Part shown: positions 21,703 through 33,213 of the stretch, one piece after another
Layout of the letters: each line of letters begins with the position of its first letter
Position numbering within the stretch: position 1 is the stretch's first letter
Assembly (NCBI GenBank): GCA_001683735.1
Contig: LUGG01000003.1
Location: 744,001 to 808,000, forward strand
Source of the DNA: Grifola frondosa
Taxonomy: Eukaryota > Basidiomycota > Agaricomycetes > Polyporales > Grifolaceae
Direction: 5' to 3'
DNA length: 64,000 nucleotides
Made by a program: the position numbers and the translations under genes
Notes under the pieces: model-generated
Seen by the model: only the letters and a program-made list of their open reading frames with translations
Told to the model about the DNA's origin: nothing
Databases searched by the model: none

Positions 21703-24700
21703 TCAGGGGGACCCGTGGCCGAAGGCCCGCAGTTTGCGCAGGATAGCGTCCATGTCGGGCTCCCCGGACGTCCGATCGAGCACCTGCCCGATAGACGGCG
21801 ACGCGCCGAGCTTCAGGTTGCTGCTGTACGTAGGGGACACGGGAGAAGACCCCGCAGACGAGGACGAGGACGTCGAGATGCGCCTCAGCACCCACGACGC
21901 GCGCCGCTCCTCCTTTTCCCGCCTCTGCCCCTCTCGCTCCGGGGTGATCGGCTGAGGAATCCCATCCGCGCGAGGCGTTTCGGGGATGGAAGACAGCCCA
22001 GACGATGTGGTGTTCACAGTAGTGAGCGAGGGGAGAGAAGACGCAGGCGAGGCAGGGGTCATCCGCCCGTCCGACCCAGGGAGAGACGGAATGGACGGCA
22101 TATCGATGTCGAGTCCGAGTCCTGCCTGCGCTACCCTGGAAGTAGATGTAGGCAGCAGAGTCCCTAAAACAGGCAGAACCGGCGAGCTCGTCCTCCGCGC
22201 CTGCTTCTGCTTCGCCGCCCCGAGAGGAAGTTGGTTGAGCCCATCAGAGAACGTATTTGACCGCCTGAGGCGGGAGGGCACCGTCACCGTGTTCGGGCTC
22301 TGGCGCGTCTCGGCCGTCGGTGGACTAACGGGACACACGATGAGGTCCGAGACGCTCGACTGCATCTCGAATAAGCCCTCCTCGGTGCTTCCGGCGGGCG
22401 AGTCCAGCGAGTTCTTGTGCACCTGATCCACGGGGCTCGTACTGCCGCATCCAGAGTTGCGTCTGATGTGCGACAGCCGCGCAGCTGCCGTGCTCTGACC
22501 GGCGTTAGCGACGATCCAGCGCAGGCCCTTGATCTCGCGTTCGCGCTTCCGCGCCTCGCGTTCAAGCACCTCGATGCGCCGTACAAGCTCGTTCTTCTCG
22601 ACCGCGTGCCGCTCCGTGAGCGTGAGTAGGTACGACGAGAGCCGCGTGTATTTCGCGCTCTGTGCGTTCAGCGCGTCACGCAGCTGCTCCGCGCTCGCGG
22701 CGTCGTCCGCAAGCATGCGCTCAGAGCCCTCTCGTACGGACGCGCGCGCAAACAGACTGTCCTGCTCGCTGCGAGCAGGGGACGGCGGGATCTCGGTTGA
22801 CGATTTGCCGCCGTCCCGCGCGTCCGACAACGAGCTCCCCGACACGGATGACACTGTGCTCCCGCGTGCGCGGAAGGCCTTTTGCTGCATTGCCGAAAGG
22901 GACTTATGTGAGCTGGGAAAGGAGGGGATGCTGGGGAGCGCGGAGAACGGCGGCCCTGCTGGGTGTTTGGCTGCAGTCGGGGGAGAGGGAAGGGGCTCGG
23001 TGGGTGGGCCCGTAGTGGGCGGGCGCCGCCAGGTGCGCATCAGTGGCGGCGGCATCTTTCTCATCGGCGATGAGGGGATCCTGCTGCGCGAGGAGAGCGT
23101 GCTCTCTGAACCAGAATAGCCTGATTGGCTGGAAGCTGACTCCGAAGGGAGCGTCATCCGCCGGATGGGTGAGGGCCCTGTATTCTCGGGTTTCACCTTG
23201 GAAAGCGGCGAGATGACGCTCTGCATCCGTCGAGAACGATCAGGTATCATCAGTGCACTGGTGTCGGAGTCACCCTCCGAATCCAAGGGGGAGGCGGGTT
23301 CGCCAGGAGTTGTATAATCTCGACACAGGAGACCCTTGTCCCTGGATGAGGCACTAGCCTGATTCCGATTTGATTCGCCTGCAGGCACAGGCGGCACCGG
23401 AAAGCGCATTGTCGAATGAATGGATGCAGGACTTGACGCCACAGTTGGAGGGGACTCCAGATTTTCGCGGCTAGATGCGACGCCCAAAGCCACAGGTCGC
23501 CTCGTGGGGCTCGCGGATGGAGGAGCAGGTGCTGCGCGAGGTGCGACGTATATCGATTCACGATCCGCAACGCTGCGAGGAGGGGAGATGGTGATGATGG
23601 GGCGTCCCGAGGAAGTCGACTGCTTCTGGCTGTCGTTGCTTCGCCTACTGAGCTCGAACGAGGTGGACTTTTGGGGGCGTAGTTGACGGAAGGCGGGTAG
23701 GGGGATAGACGAGGGCGTCCTGTGGGCATCCGGAACTTGGGAGGCGGATGGGCGTACCGGGCTCTTGGAAGGCGTGAATTGCGAAAGCGGAAATGAAGGT
23801 GGGGAAACATTCAGAGGAGGCAGGGATGTCGGCAACGAGCGTTTGGGTGTGCTAGTATCAGAACCTGACGTAGATTGCCGAGAGCCGTAACTATAATTTG
23901 AACAACAGCGTCAGGAATACCATCGGAAAGCTCGGAAATGACAGTTGTAAGAATTAACTGTGGCAGCCTGTAACGAATTGCTCAATTTGCTCAGCGAACA
24001 GCAGAAGAATTCGCCAAGACGTTCTAATGTTCGCTGAACATTGCTGTGAGTGGCCAACCGACAACCCTGGCTCACGAGGACAAGTCGTTATTCAGCAAGG
24101 TTCGAAAGAGTAAACGTTACGCAAAAGACGAACACATCCCCTCCTTGGGAAGATTCTTGAGCTAGAACGGAGACCTGCCGAGCGGAAGTAGATCCGCGCG
24201 GTGGCGACGGAGGTAAATCGTCGATCACCACGAGGCGCGTTAGCGACACGACCCGCATTACGACCTCCGAGCCTGAAACTGGCTTCTCCACCACAAGTCG
24301 AGCTCGTGTGCAGAAACAAGTGTTCATGCTGCCATGCCCATCAAAATGCAAATCATGCAAGAAAGAGCTGGATCGGCATCAACTGAAACTGCCAACATTA
24401 ACCGAGGTTGATCTTCGAGCAGAGCGCAAACTGCGTCCGCAGATCCTAGGATGCCATTCTTAGCACAGTATATGTGGCCTTGTCAATGCATATACCCACT
24501 TTCAGATCACCGAGGCGTCTCCCCCCTTCCCCACCATCAACAACGAAAGCATCACTTACCAAACGGGCAAGTGATTGAGGTCAAGACTCGGCACAGGTGG
24601 GGCTTCCTCGTCAGGATGAGGTTTGCCATTAACGTCGGAGGATTTGCGGACTGACGACGGCGACGCCGAGCTGGATTTTCGTCTGCGTCCGAGGAATGGA

Positions 24701-24865
24701 ATCTTACGCTTCGCCTTCACAGCCTCCGGAAGCTGGGGGACAGGAGGGCTCGGATCTGGTTCGACGCGTTCGACAGCATGTTTGTGGTGATGGCCGCGCA
24801 GAAGGTCAGACAAGTCAGCAGTCTTCGAGCGCAGGCGTCCAGTGGGAGAAAGACCGGGGGGGCAT
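21703..24865 (-). CDS. Low-complexity Ser/Pro/Arg protein with a central coiled coil, function unknown
   Basis: I do not recognise the family. The largest exon (21703 to about 23886) encodes about 720 residues, very rich in Ser, Pro and Arg, with many SP/TP sites. A predicted coiled coil, about 65 residues starting AASAEQLRDALNAQSAKY and ending EREIKGLRWIVAN, lies at about 22,500-22,720. A 5' exon (about 24,563-24,865) reads RLRSKTADLSDLLRGHHHKH...VKAKRKIPFLGRRRKSSSA. The gap between these exons is about 670 bp, so more small exons may lie there. The start is unsure: the ATG at 24865 is followed by a run of seven C and is out of frame with the rest by two bases. The style suggests a phosphorylated scaffold, perhaps for polarity or signalling, but that is inference. 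Confidence 0.6.
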
Positions 24866-25877
24866 GGCGTGAGGCTGAGAGATGGAGTGAAAGGAGAGTG
24901 TATAGAGACCGTCAGAAGAGAATGAATGGTTCGTTGAGAAGATGGCGCAGGGAATCAAGTCATTTCAAGAGATTGGGCGTGGGGAGGAGGGTGAAACGAA
25001 ACAAAAAGTTGAGAAGTTTTAAAGTTTCATAGGCCGGGAATTATTGATGGATAAGTAAGAGAAGAAGAAAAGAACCCCAAATCTGAGCAAGCGACTGAGG
25101 CTTGTAGGCTGAATTCCGTCAGCGACCCTGCATTCTTTCCTTTGCCGAGCATCGCCTATCCTTCCCAACAATTCCGACTCGCTAATCTTTCAATGGCAAT
25201 CTCTCAGATTCCAATCGTAGCACTACTAATCACCAGTTACCGTCTCCGAGCCCCCCATTTGCCCATCGAGGCCCTCCAATAACAACAAGACCACCATCCA
25301 ATTATCCCGCTGCCATCTATTGTGATCAGGGCTCACACGGCCAGTGAGCAATCTACAATGGTGCACGCGACGTGATCTCGGTACTTTGTTTCATAAACAA
25401 CATTGTGCCAGAATGGTTAGAAGGGACCGGCTTTGCGGTCAGTATCACAGATCTCGAGAAGGCTAGAACCACACCGTTCGAGCAAACCGCAGGCCAAGAT
25501 TCTGCACCCGGTGTTTCACCCCACCCAGGCGAAACCTCTCGCCGCTGGTCGGGAAAAACACCATGGTTATGCATCGTCGGGTGTCACAAGATAGCCAAGA
25601 AAATAAGGAGCCTCCGCGGCGACTCGAAGGGATCGAATAATGCCCTCCTCTGCGCTATCCCCGGAGGTGTCGCACCAGCCATACTGCAATATGCATCAAG
25701 TCGATGCATCTTTTGTTCTGTCATGTGGCTATTCGCCTTCAATCAAATTCACCGGTCCGGGAAAATAATTTCGACAAGGCGAGCACCAACAAGTTGTCCA
25801 CTGGCACAAACATCAACATCTATATTGATCGGAGTATTAATACAACACCAGCAAACTGGATTACCGTAACAGCTCCT
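24866..25877. other. Intergenic region
   Basis: About 1.0 kb between the start of the coiled-coil gene and the stop of the kinase gene (both minus). Open frames here lack domains and intron logic. It should contain the promoter of the coiled-coil gene. Confidence 0.4.
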
Positions 25878-27557
25878 TCATGCAGTCTTCCACGGACCAC
25901 GCGGGTTGAGCCATTCGAAATTGCGGAAATCGTAGGGATGCTGGCTGCTGTTACATGCGTGGGGGCTCACGCCCACGAGCGGCGCATTCTTCAGTGCTGG
26001 GTGGACCTCCTGCGAGTGAGGGGCTTGGACGATATCAGCGGGGAGCAGCCATTGCAGTACGCCCGACTCACCTGTGAAGGCGCATGGCTGCGCAAGAGTA
26101 TCGAAAGCATTGATGCTGGATAGGGTAGTATCAGTCGAACGTACTATCAAGTGGTAGCTGAACATTGACGCACCCTTGTTCGTCGAGGAAGAAAGGATGC
26201 TGCCTCAGTCGAGCCAACTGCAAGCGCGATTGCGAGCGCACATTTATGAGCTACAAATGCACGTCAATTGAGGATTCAGCGTAGCGCGAGACCTCACCTA
26301 CACCAGCTATAATGCTTTCCTCTTGGTCAGATAAGTTCCCAGCCCATTCCAAGAAGGACAAGCCCTCCTCTTTAGCATTCCACGTCATATACCTTTCCTT
26401 TTCCCTGTCGTCTGGGAAGAGCACCTATAATGTCATGAGTATTTCCTTCATACACAATAAAGCCGAGCAGACCCACCTCGCCCGTGACAAGGTCGAAGAC
26501 TAGGCAGCCGAGCGCGAACCAGTCGACCATCTTACCATACCACTGCCTGCGGATAACCTCAGGCGCGATGTACGGGCGGCTCCCAATAAAGAGCCGCGTG
26601 TACACCGCGCCATCCTCCAGCGGCGCGTTCCCCGGCTGGAAATACGCAGCATTAAAATCAGTGATGCGCACAGTGTCGGTGGACATGTCAAGGAGAACGT
26701 TCTCGGGTTTGATGTCGCGGTGGATAATGCCCATCCTGTGCAAGGCGTCGATCCCAAGGGCCTAAGAGGAGAGTAGATCGCGTGAATACTCGTCTCGAGT
26801 ATGGAGAAAGATAGACGTACTAGTTGCGCTACCCAGCGGCGCGTTCGCCGCCTGTCTCCGCGACCGCGAATGAAGTCGAACAGGTCACCATGCATGAGGG
26901 GCTACCAGACCGCGATCAGCACCCCGAACAGCACTTGGATCCGGACTAAAGAATAGCTACCATAGCGAACGTCACAAAGTCCTCGTCATGCAGCACGCCA
27001 TGCAATTCCATCAAGTACGCGCGATCCTCCGCGCGAGCGGCCGATATATGCCTGTAGCACGACAGCTCAGTGAGAAGACCGTTGGAGAATTTGTCCGAGG
27101 ACACTATCTTGTCCTTGCTGTGGACACGCACGCAGAGGGCGCGCCCGCTGCCAATGTCCGTCACGGCGAACGTCTCACCATAGGTCGCGCTGTGGAGTTT
27201 GCGGAGGAACTTCAGGGGCCCGACCTGTGGCGGACTAACCGCCGACCTGGAGTTCCTCGTGCCGCGGAGGGAGGTCGACGCGCGCGGTGCAGGGAGCCCG
27301 AAATCCGATGAACGAAGAGTGGCACTATCTGTTGGGGCTCCTGTGAACTGTCTTGTCCTATTGCGCGCGCCAGTGGCGTATGAAAAAGCGAATATAGTGG
27401 GAGAGTAAGAAGCTTGAAGGGCAGGGTGGGCGGTGCTGGAGGGCACGATGCAAGGTAGAGAAGGTAGCGTGCGGCGACTCTCTTGCCAACTTTGATATTT
27501 CGGACGTGACACATCAGACTTGGGGAGCGGGAAGAACACCTGGGGACGGGACATCAT
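25878..27557 (-). CDS. Atypical AGC-like serine/threonine kinase with DFN motif
   Basis: The ATG at 27557 opens a disordered N-terminus of about 110 residues, then a kinase domain. FLRKLHSATYGETFAVTDIGSGRALCVRVHSKDKI aligns with the glycine loop and VAIK strand, but an Arg stands where the ATP-binding Lys is expected and the loop lacks two glycines. A Glu in LLTELSCYRHI fits helix C. HRDIKPENVLLD keeps the catalytic Asp. ITDFNAAYF has Asn in place of the DFG glycine, as in YANK/STK32 kinases. GSRPYIAPEVI and DWFALGCLVFDLVTGEVLFPDD follow. After RLRQHPFF the C-terminal tail ends NFEWLNPRGPWKTA at 25878. About six introns are needed. The target is unknown; the motif changes suggest weak or regulated activity. 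Confidence 0.78.
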
Positions 27558-28169
27558 GACGAGTGTCAGATGGAGTCGGGATATACCTCAAAATTCTAGT
27601 GCATAGATTGGAGAAGAAGAGATGGAGTGCCATAGCATAGTCCGGCGGTATATATACGAAAGAGATATGTGGCGGTTAGTGGCCGGAAAACGAGGCCTGT
27701 GGACAAAGCGAGATTACCGCAGCATGGGATCTGATAGCAGTGGCAGAGCCACGACGCCGTGGCGCATGGCTTTGTGGATCGGTGCCACACACGGCCGTTG
27801 TGCCATAACCCTTTGTGAGACCGGCATGCATCTTGGAACAAAGATCATTGATCGTGCCATGCCATCAAATTGCGGCCAGAGAAGATGCCGGAGCCACTTT
27901 TCATCAGCAAATATTATCAAAAACGTGTCGAGGTTCAACGTTCAAGAGCCTCGTTGAAGCACTGCTTCACCGAATAACCGACTCTGGTTTCAAACGAAGT
28001 CAACTCTCAAACAAGTCGAAATTGCCTACAAATGAAAGTCTGTGAGTACGACGACGTTGCAAGCAAGGAAAGCGCATAGTACTACAATCCACGTATGGTG
28101 AATATGTGAGCATCCACAAACAGAATCCTGCCCAATCGCAACGAATCATCTCCAAGGAGAATCACATTT
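27558..28169. other. Intergenic region, promoter side of the kinase gene
   Basis: About 610 bp up to the start of the tandem duplication. No coding sequence or repeat is supported. Confidence 0.4.
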
Positions 28170-28475
28170 AGACTCTCGTGCACATGTCCTAGTCTGATAT
28201 CTCCCTTGATGAATCTTGCTGTAACATGAAGACAGTAGGCACTGGAGAAAAAGAGAACTAGATATAAAGTTTAAACAAAAAGAAGAATTTGAAAAAGGTG
28301 CTTACCTAAGCACAGCGAATAAGCTTTGAATTTGAATTTGAAGAGTCACTTATCATAAATCATCGACAAGTTTTACATTCGCGGACACAAATATCTCAAC
28401 CACTGGGAAGTTACGGATCAAATCATGAATATAAAATTTCGACGCTACGTTCTAAGTACTTGATGACTGTTACAG

Positions 28476-28523
28476 TATCGACCCATACGACTATCGACCC
28501 ATACGACTATCGACCCGTACAAC
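28476..28523. repeat. 16-bp tandem repeat, three units
   Basis: The unit tatcgacccatacgac occurs at 28476 and 28492, then a variant tatcgacccgtacaac at 28508. The matching place in copy B (near 30570) has two units, so the array changed length after duplication. Confidence 0.85.
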
Positions 28524-28860
28524 TTTGCATATCCGACAATAAAACCTGACACTGGCATGGGTTAATGAATACCGCAAACCATCCGCCTAGCAGCATCCCA
28601 GAGTCCGGGATATCATATGTGCTGTCGAAGATGATGTTGCGGGGACTCATGAATGGGTGACGCTATAGAGGCATGAGTGGGAAACGGTAATAATACAGGA
28701 CTACGTGTACATACCCGGCTGACCAGGCGCCGTCACTGGGCGCGCAGTAACCCAGAGAGTGAACTGGCTGCGTCGGTGGCAGGCATGCACTCGCAACCTC
28801 CGAGGCAATTTCAGACTGAAAAGCATGAGAGGCTCGCTTCTGGGAAATTAATTCATAGAA

Positions 28861-29492
28861 TTAGCTCACGAGGGAGAGCCAGCAGTATTCCAGGGTGTCC
28901 GGGGTATAATTGAGGAAGAAGAATGCACAGGTGCCGTAAACGAGCTGTTGTTCGTGGTTGGACTCCACAATGAATGTGGGTGCTGGATTAAGCATCAGGA
29001 TCCATGCCAACGTTTGAATTGAGAGGTAAATATTCACAGATTGCCCCGTTGAGGACGGTTATGGCGTCGACGATCACGGCGCAATCATCCGTCGTTGGAG
29101 GAAGGTCACCATTCACTCCGCAGGAAATCGTGCCTGCAAAGATCAATCAACACAAAGCAACACAAAGCAGTTAGGTAGACGAGGAAAAGCTTACAAAACT
29201 CATTACACACATCGGTCGGATCCGTAGTAGATTGGCGTGCTTTCAGAGTTTCAACACTTGTGGAGTTGTCGGTATCGCATCCGAGGGTGGTCAACACCAC
29301 AGCCTTGTCCCCACGGCAATAGAGGAGGTAGCGATCACAGTGGAACATCTGCTATCCCGTGCTGTGTCGCGTAGTGAGCTCTTCCATCTAGAGAATATTA
29401 TGGAAAAAAGACACACCTTGGAGACTATTAGGCAAGGCATAACTCGTCGTGACGATGGCGACAAGGACGAAAAGGTTGTAAAATGACTTCAT
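28861..29492 (-). pseudogene. Small secreted cysteine-rich protein, copy A, with lost splice acceptor
   Basis: The first exon reads MKSFYNLFVLVAIVTTSYALPNSLQ, a clear signal peptide. Later exons read GDKAVVLTTLGCDTDNSTS, DPTDVCNEFCTISCGVNGDL, DDCAVIVDAITVLNGAI and HEQQLVYGTCAFFF, ending LEYCWLSLVS at 28861. In copy B the first intron ends TGTAG; here the same place reads CGTG, so one A is missing and the AG acceptor is gone (near 29309). The nearest upstream CAG leads to an early stop. The copy is therefore either a pseudogene, spliced differently, or affected by a base-calling error. A TATA box (TATAAAG on the minus strand, 29555-29561) is kept. Confidence 0.65.
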
Positions 29493-29554
29493 CTTTGCCT
29501 GGGTTAAGAGAGGGGAGGGGAGGAGATCTAAAGCAGCTCGTAGTGACTTGCCAG

Positions 29555-29561
29555 CTTTATA
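29555..29561 (-). promoter_or_regulatory. TATA box of small secreted protein gene, copy A
   Basis: TATAAAG on the minus strand lies about 63 bp before the ATG at 29492, followed by a CT-rich stretch. The same arrangement is kept in copy B. Confidence 0.6.
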
Positions 29562-30931
29562 GACGTCTTGATACCCATGGCATCGGAGAACTGTCGGATA
29601 TAGGGAGCGGCGAGCCACAGATATGTCGAGGAATATGCCTCCATCCTCTGAGGAATTCTCCTAGAAGAGATAGTACTACGGCGTTGGCATAATTTCTTCT
29701 TCAAAAGACTCGCACTAAACGCGAGGGAGCTGTATAACTGACTGGAATGGTCTAGAAATAGCCTGAACACAGCATTCTTCTCTCTCTAGACCAGGTGGTC
29801 TTATGGCCCTGAATTCAAAAAGTTAAGTGACCAACTCATCCCGGACGCCTATAACGCCGGCCCAGTGCGTTTATTTGTAGTCGTTCGTAAGACTTCTCAG
29901 CACTCGATGCAGCGCACGTCCTAGTATAGAATTGTTGTGCAGTTGCATGGGTACACATCGCGAATAAACTTGGACACCTGCTTATTCATGACATCGAAAC
30001 TCCAACAAAGTAGCGTAGAATGACTTACTGAAAGAGCGTGGTTGATTCCATCTGAAGCGACACGTAAACATTTCGACGTGGCCTGAGCCTCGTAATCTGA
30101 ACACTATCCACAAGGGTAACAACTCTCTTCGGTGAACAGGACCGGACATATGGCTACCTGCTACTGCTTTTCAGACTAGGGCAATTAAGCATTTGTATTA
30201 CCTGAACAGCTAAAGCCCGCGGCGCAGCCCAATGATTACTCATGGTAGACATGATTCGACTTCTCGGGAGCTTCGAGGATGCCAGACTCTCGTGCACATG
30301 TCCTAGCCTGATATCTCCCTTGGTGAATCTTGCTGTAACATAAAGACAGTACCGGACACCGGAGAAAAAGAGAACTAGATGTGAACAAACAGAAGAATGT
30401 GAAAAAAAAAATGGTGCTTACCTAAGCACAGCGAATAAAGTTCTGAATGAAGTGCTACTTATGACAAGTTTACATTCGCGGACACAAATCTCAACCGCTG
30501 GGAAGTTACGGACCAAATCATGAATATAAATTTCGACGCTACGTCCCAAGTACCTGATAACTGTTACAGTATCGACCCATACGACTATCGACCCGTACAA
30601 CTTTGCATGTCTGACAATAAAACCTGATACCGGCATGGATTAATGAATACCGCAAATCCGCTTGGCAGTGTCCCAGACTCAGTCCGGGATGCCATATGTG
30701 CTGTCGAAGATATGTTGCGTGGACTCATGAATGGCCGACGCTGTAAAAGTATGAGTGGGAAACGGTGACAAACATACTACGTGTACATACCCGGCTGTCC
30801 AAGTGCCGTCACCCGCCGTACAGAGACCCAGAGAGTGAACTGGCTGCGTCGGCGGCAGGCATGCACTTGCAGCCTCCGAGCCGATTTCAGACTGAGAAGC
30901 ATGAGACTCGCTTGGAAATCAATTCATAGAA

Positions 30932-31553
30932 TTAGCTCACGAGGGAGAGCCAGCAGTATTCCAGGGTGTCCGGGCTGAAATTCTCGAAGAAGAATGCACA
31001 GGTACCGTAAACGAGCTGTTGTTCGTGATTGGATTCCACAATGAATGTGGGTGCTGGATTAAGCATCAGGATCCATGCCAACGTTTGAATTGAGAGGTGA
31101 ATATTCACAGATTGCTCCGTTGAGAATGGTTATGGCATCGACGACTACGGCGCAATCCTCCGTCGTGGGAGGAAGGTCACCGCTAATTCCGCAGAGAATC
31201 GTGCCTGCAAAGATCAATCAACACAAGGCAGTTAGGTAGACGAGGAAAAGCTTACAAAGCTCATCACACACATCGGTCGGATCCGTAGCAGATTGACGTG
31301 CTTTCAGAGTTTCAACACTTGTGGAGTTGTCGGTTTCGCATCCGAGGGTAGTCAACACCACAGTCTTGTCCCCTACAGCAATAGAGAAGGTAGCGATCAC
31401 AGTGGAACATATTTCATCCCGTGCTGTGTCGCATAGTGAGCTCTTCCATCCAGAGAATATTATTAAAAAAGACACACCTCGGAGACTATTAGGCAAGGCA
31501 TAACTCGTCGCGACGACTGCGACAAGGACGAAAAGGCTGTAAAATGACTTCAT
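30932..31553 (-). CDS. Small secreted cysteine-rich protein, copy B (136 aa)
   Basis: Four exons join exactly: 31478-31553, 31256-31372, 31109-31204 and 30932-31053 (411 nt, all GT-AG). The signal peptide MKSFYSLFVLVAVVATSYA is followed by about 117 residues with seven cysteines: LGCETDN, DVCDELC, ILCG, TTEDC, YGTC and LEYCW. There is one N-glycosylation-type NST site. The spacing of EDC and QLVYGTCAF recalls the first half of Hce2/Ecp2-type fungal effector domains, but this is an eye impression only. The function is unknown; size, signal peptide, cysteines and a recent duplication fit a secreted effector, defence or niche-interaction protein. Confidence 0.8.
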
Positions 31554-31613
31554 CTTTGCTGGGTTAGGAGAGGGGAGGGGAGGAGATCTAAAGCAGCTCA
31601 TAGCGACTTGCCA

Positions 31614-31621
31614 ATTTTATA
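31614..31621 (-). promoter_or_regulatory. TATA box of small secreted protein gene, copy B
   Basis: TATAAAAT on the minus strand lies about 61 bp before the ATG at 31553, with a CT-rich leader after it. Confidence 0.6.
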
Positions 31622-31994
31622 GATGTCTTGACACCCGTGGCATCGACGAACTGTTGAATAGAGCGGGCAGCTCGGCACAGATATCGCATGTGCATGTCGA
31701 GGAATATGTCTTCGTCCTCTGATGGATTCACCTGGAAGGGACAGTACTACGGCGTCGGCATAACTTCCTCTTCAAAAGACTCCACACTAGACACGAGGGA
31801 CCTGTATACCTGACCGGAATGGTCTAGAAATAGCCTGCACGCAGCCTTCTTCTCTCTCTAGACCAGGTGGTCTTATGGCCCTGAATTCCAAAAGTTAAGT
31901 GACAAACCATCCCGGATGCCTATAACACCGGAGTGCGTTTTTTTTTTGTAGTCGTCTGTAAGACTTCTCCGCACTTGATGCAGCGTGCATCCTA

Positions 31995-32249
31995 CTATAG
32001 AATCGTTGTGTAGTTGCATGGGTACACATCGCGCATGAACTCAAACATCTGGTTGTTCATGACATCGAAACTGCAACAAAGTAGAGTAGAATGACTTACT
32101 GAAAGAGCGTGCTTGATCGACACACAAACATTTCGACGTGGCCTCGTAATCTCTGAGGCCAGAACACTGTTCACAAGGATTCCAACTCTCTTTGGTGGAC
32201 AGGATCGCGTAGCCACCTGCCATTGCTTCAGACCAGGGTAATCAAGCAT
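31995..32249 (-). CDS. Short open frame in copy B, possible relic of a second cysteine-rich gene
   Basis: An ATG-initiated 84-residue frame (MLDYPGLKQW...YPCNYTTIL) is open in copy B only; the same DNA in copy A contains stops. A neighbouring frame reads NPCEQCSGLRDYEATSKCLC, with cysteine spacing like a small secreted protein, and copy A has a recognisable CSDYEAQATSKCL counterpart. No intron of workable size joins the frames. It may be a decayed gene. No function can be given. Confidence 0.2.
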   Translation of the reverse strand: MLDYPGLKQWQVATRSCPPKRVGILVNSVLASEITRPRRNVCVSIKHALSVSHSTLLCCSFDVMNNQMFEFMRDVYPCNYTTIL

Positions 32250-32339
32250 CTGTTTTACCGGAACAGCTAGAGCCCGCGGTGCACCCGCTGATTACTCATG
32301 ACAGACATGATCCGACTTCTCGAGAGCTTCAAGGATGCT

Positions 32340-33213
32340 ACTTAGTAACTGCCTGCCACAGGGTAATGAGCAGTTTACATTAAACTTGAATGAATGCAGC
32401 GTTGGATAGGAATGACAACTGGATCCGAATGCTTTGCCACAAACCACCGACAGGAGTTTGATGGGTTAGGAGCATGGAATTTTTGGCCTGGTATATGCTC
32501 ACCCGGAACACGGAAACGATGTTGGCTAGGAGCGTAAAGCAATCTTAGCGCTGCCTAACGGTACCGCACTTGACATATTTCCTTCTTCGAATGCGAAGGA
32601 GTCGCTCTCTGGAGATGAAGGCACACAAACCACACTCGGAAATTAAACTATAACTCTAGTCATGTATGAGCGATGTGTATGAGAGGGTTGAATACATAGC
32701 TCACAAGAAAGTGAAGACGGAAACCTAATCCCGGCTAACAGCCTGGAGCGAATCGGATGACAGTCTGCGGTCATGGACTATGACCGTCTTTGACGTTGGA
32801 ATGCTTGGAATAAGTATTTGATCCGGAGACGTTCGGAATACACCCATGTGATGACTGGAGGATTATGGGTATTGAGTCCAGGAAGACGAGAGATCTCAAT
32901 CATATCCCCGTGGAACTAGACTGGCAGATTACCGAGTGATATATTCCAATCAATCTCCTCGAGCAGGAATATGCAGACAAAATCGAGACGCAAAACATGC
33001 CAACTCCAGAGAGACGACCACGTCGAACGTCAAGAAAAAGACAAGCAAGGTAGGAGCTCGCAAGCTCATTTACTCAAGCAGGGGGCTGCTAGGTGTCACA
33101 CCATACGTCAAAGGTGTCACATCGTGACAATCCTGACGCGTGTGACGGCACGCGCCGGTGGCTCTTAACTATTCCTCGACAACGTTGAACGCGTTCAGCA
33201 ACATCATCGATAT
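32340..33213. other. Intergenic region, promoter side of SCC3
   Basis: About 870 bp with no supported gene, repeat or RNA. It should contain the SCC3 promoter. Confidence 0.4.

Larger units (their letters stand above)
28170..30283. repeat. Tandem segmental duplication, copy A (2.11 kb)
   Basis: Copy A begins gactctcgtgcacatgtcct near 28171 and ends cttcgaggatgcc at 30283. Copy B starts directly after it with the same opening words. The two match in order over their whole length with scattered substitutions and small indels. Copy A carries three 16-bp units at 28476-28523 where copy B has two. Each copy holds one small secreted protein gene on the minus strand and a second short cysteine-containing segment. 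Confidence 0.9.
30284..32339. repeat. Tandem segmental duplication, copy B (2.06 kb)
   Basis: Copy B follows copy A with no gap and ends cttcaaggatgc near 32338. Landmarks in order match copy A: opening block, 16-bp units, the small secreted protein gene, its TATA box, the tctctctctagaccaggtgg block, and a terminal segment with gttgcatgggtacacatcgcg. Confidence 0.9.

Noticed and set aside
24088..24360. Minus-strand open frame of 90 residues between exons of the coiled-coil gene
   Set aside because: No ties in frame or splice sites to either exon and no recognisable domain; left as possible intron sequence.
26370..26420. Apparent early stop in the kinase gene after VYDVEC
   Set aside because: That was the wrong frame after the intron; the correct splice reads VLFPDDREKERYMTWNAKEEG and continues.
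28170..32339. The 2.1-kb direct repeats as LTRs of a retrotransposon
   Set aside because: The copies abut with nothing between them, lack TG...CA ends and target duplication, and carry a spliced secreted-protein gene.
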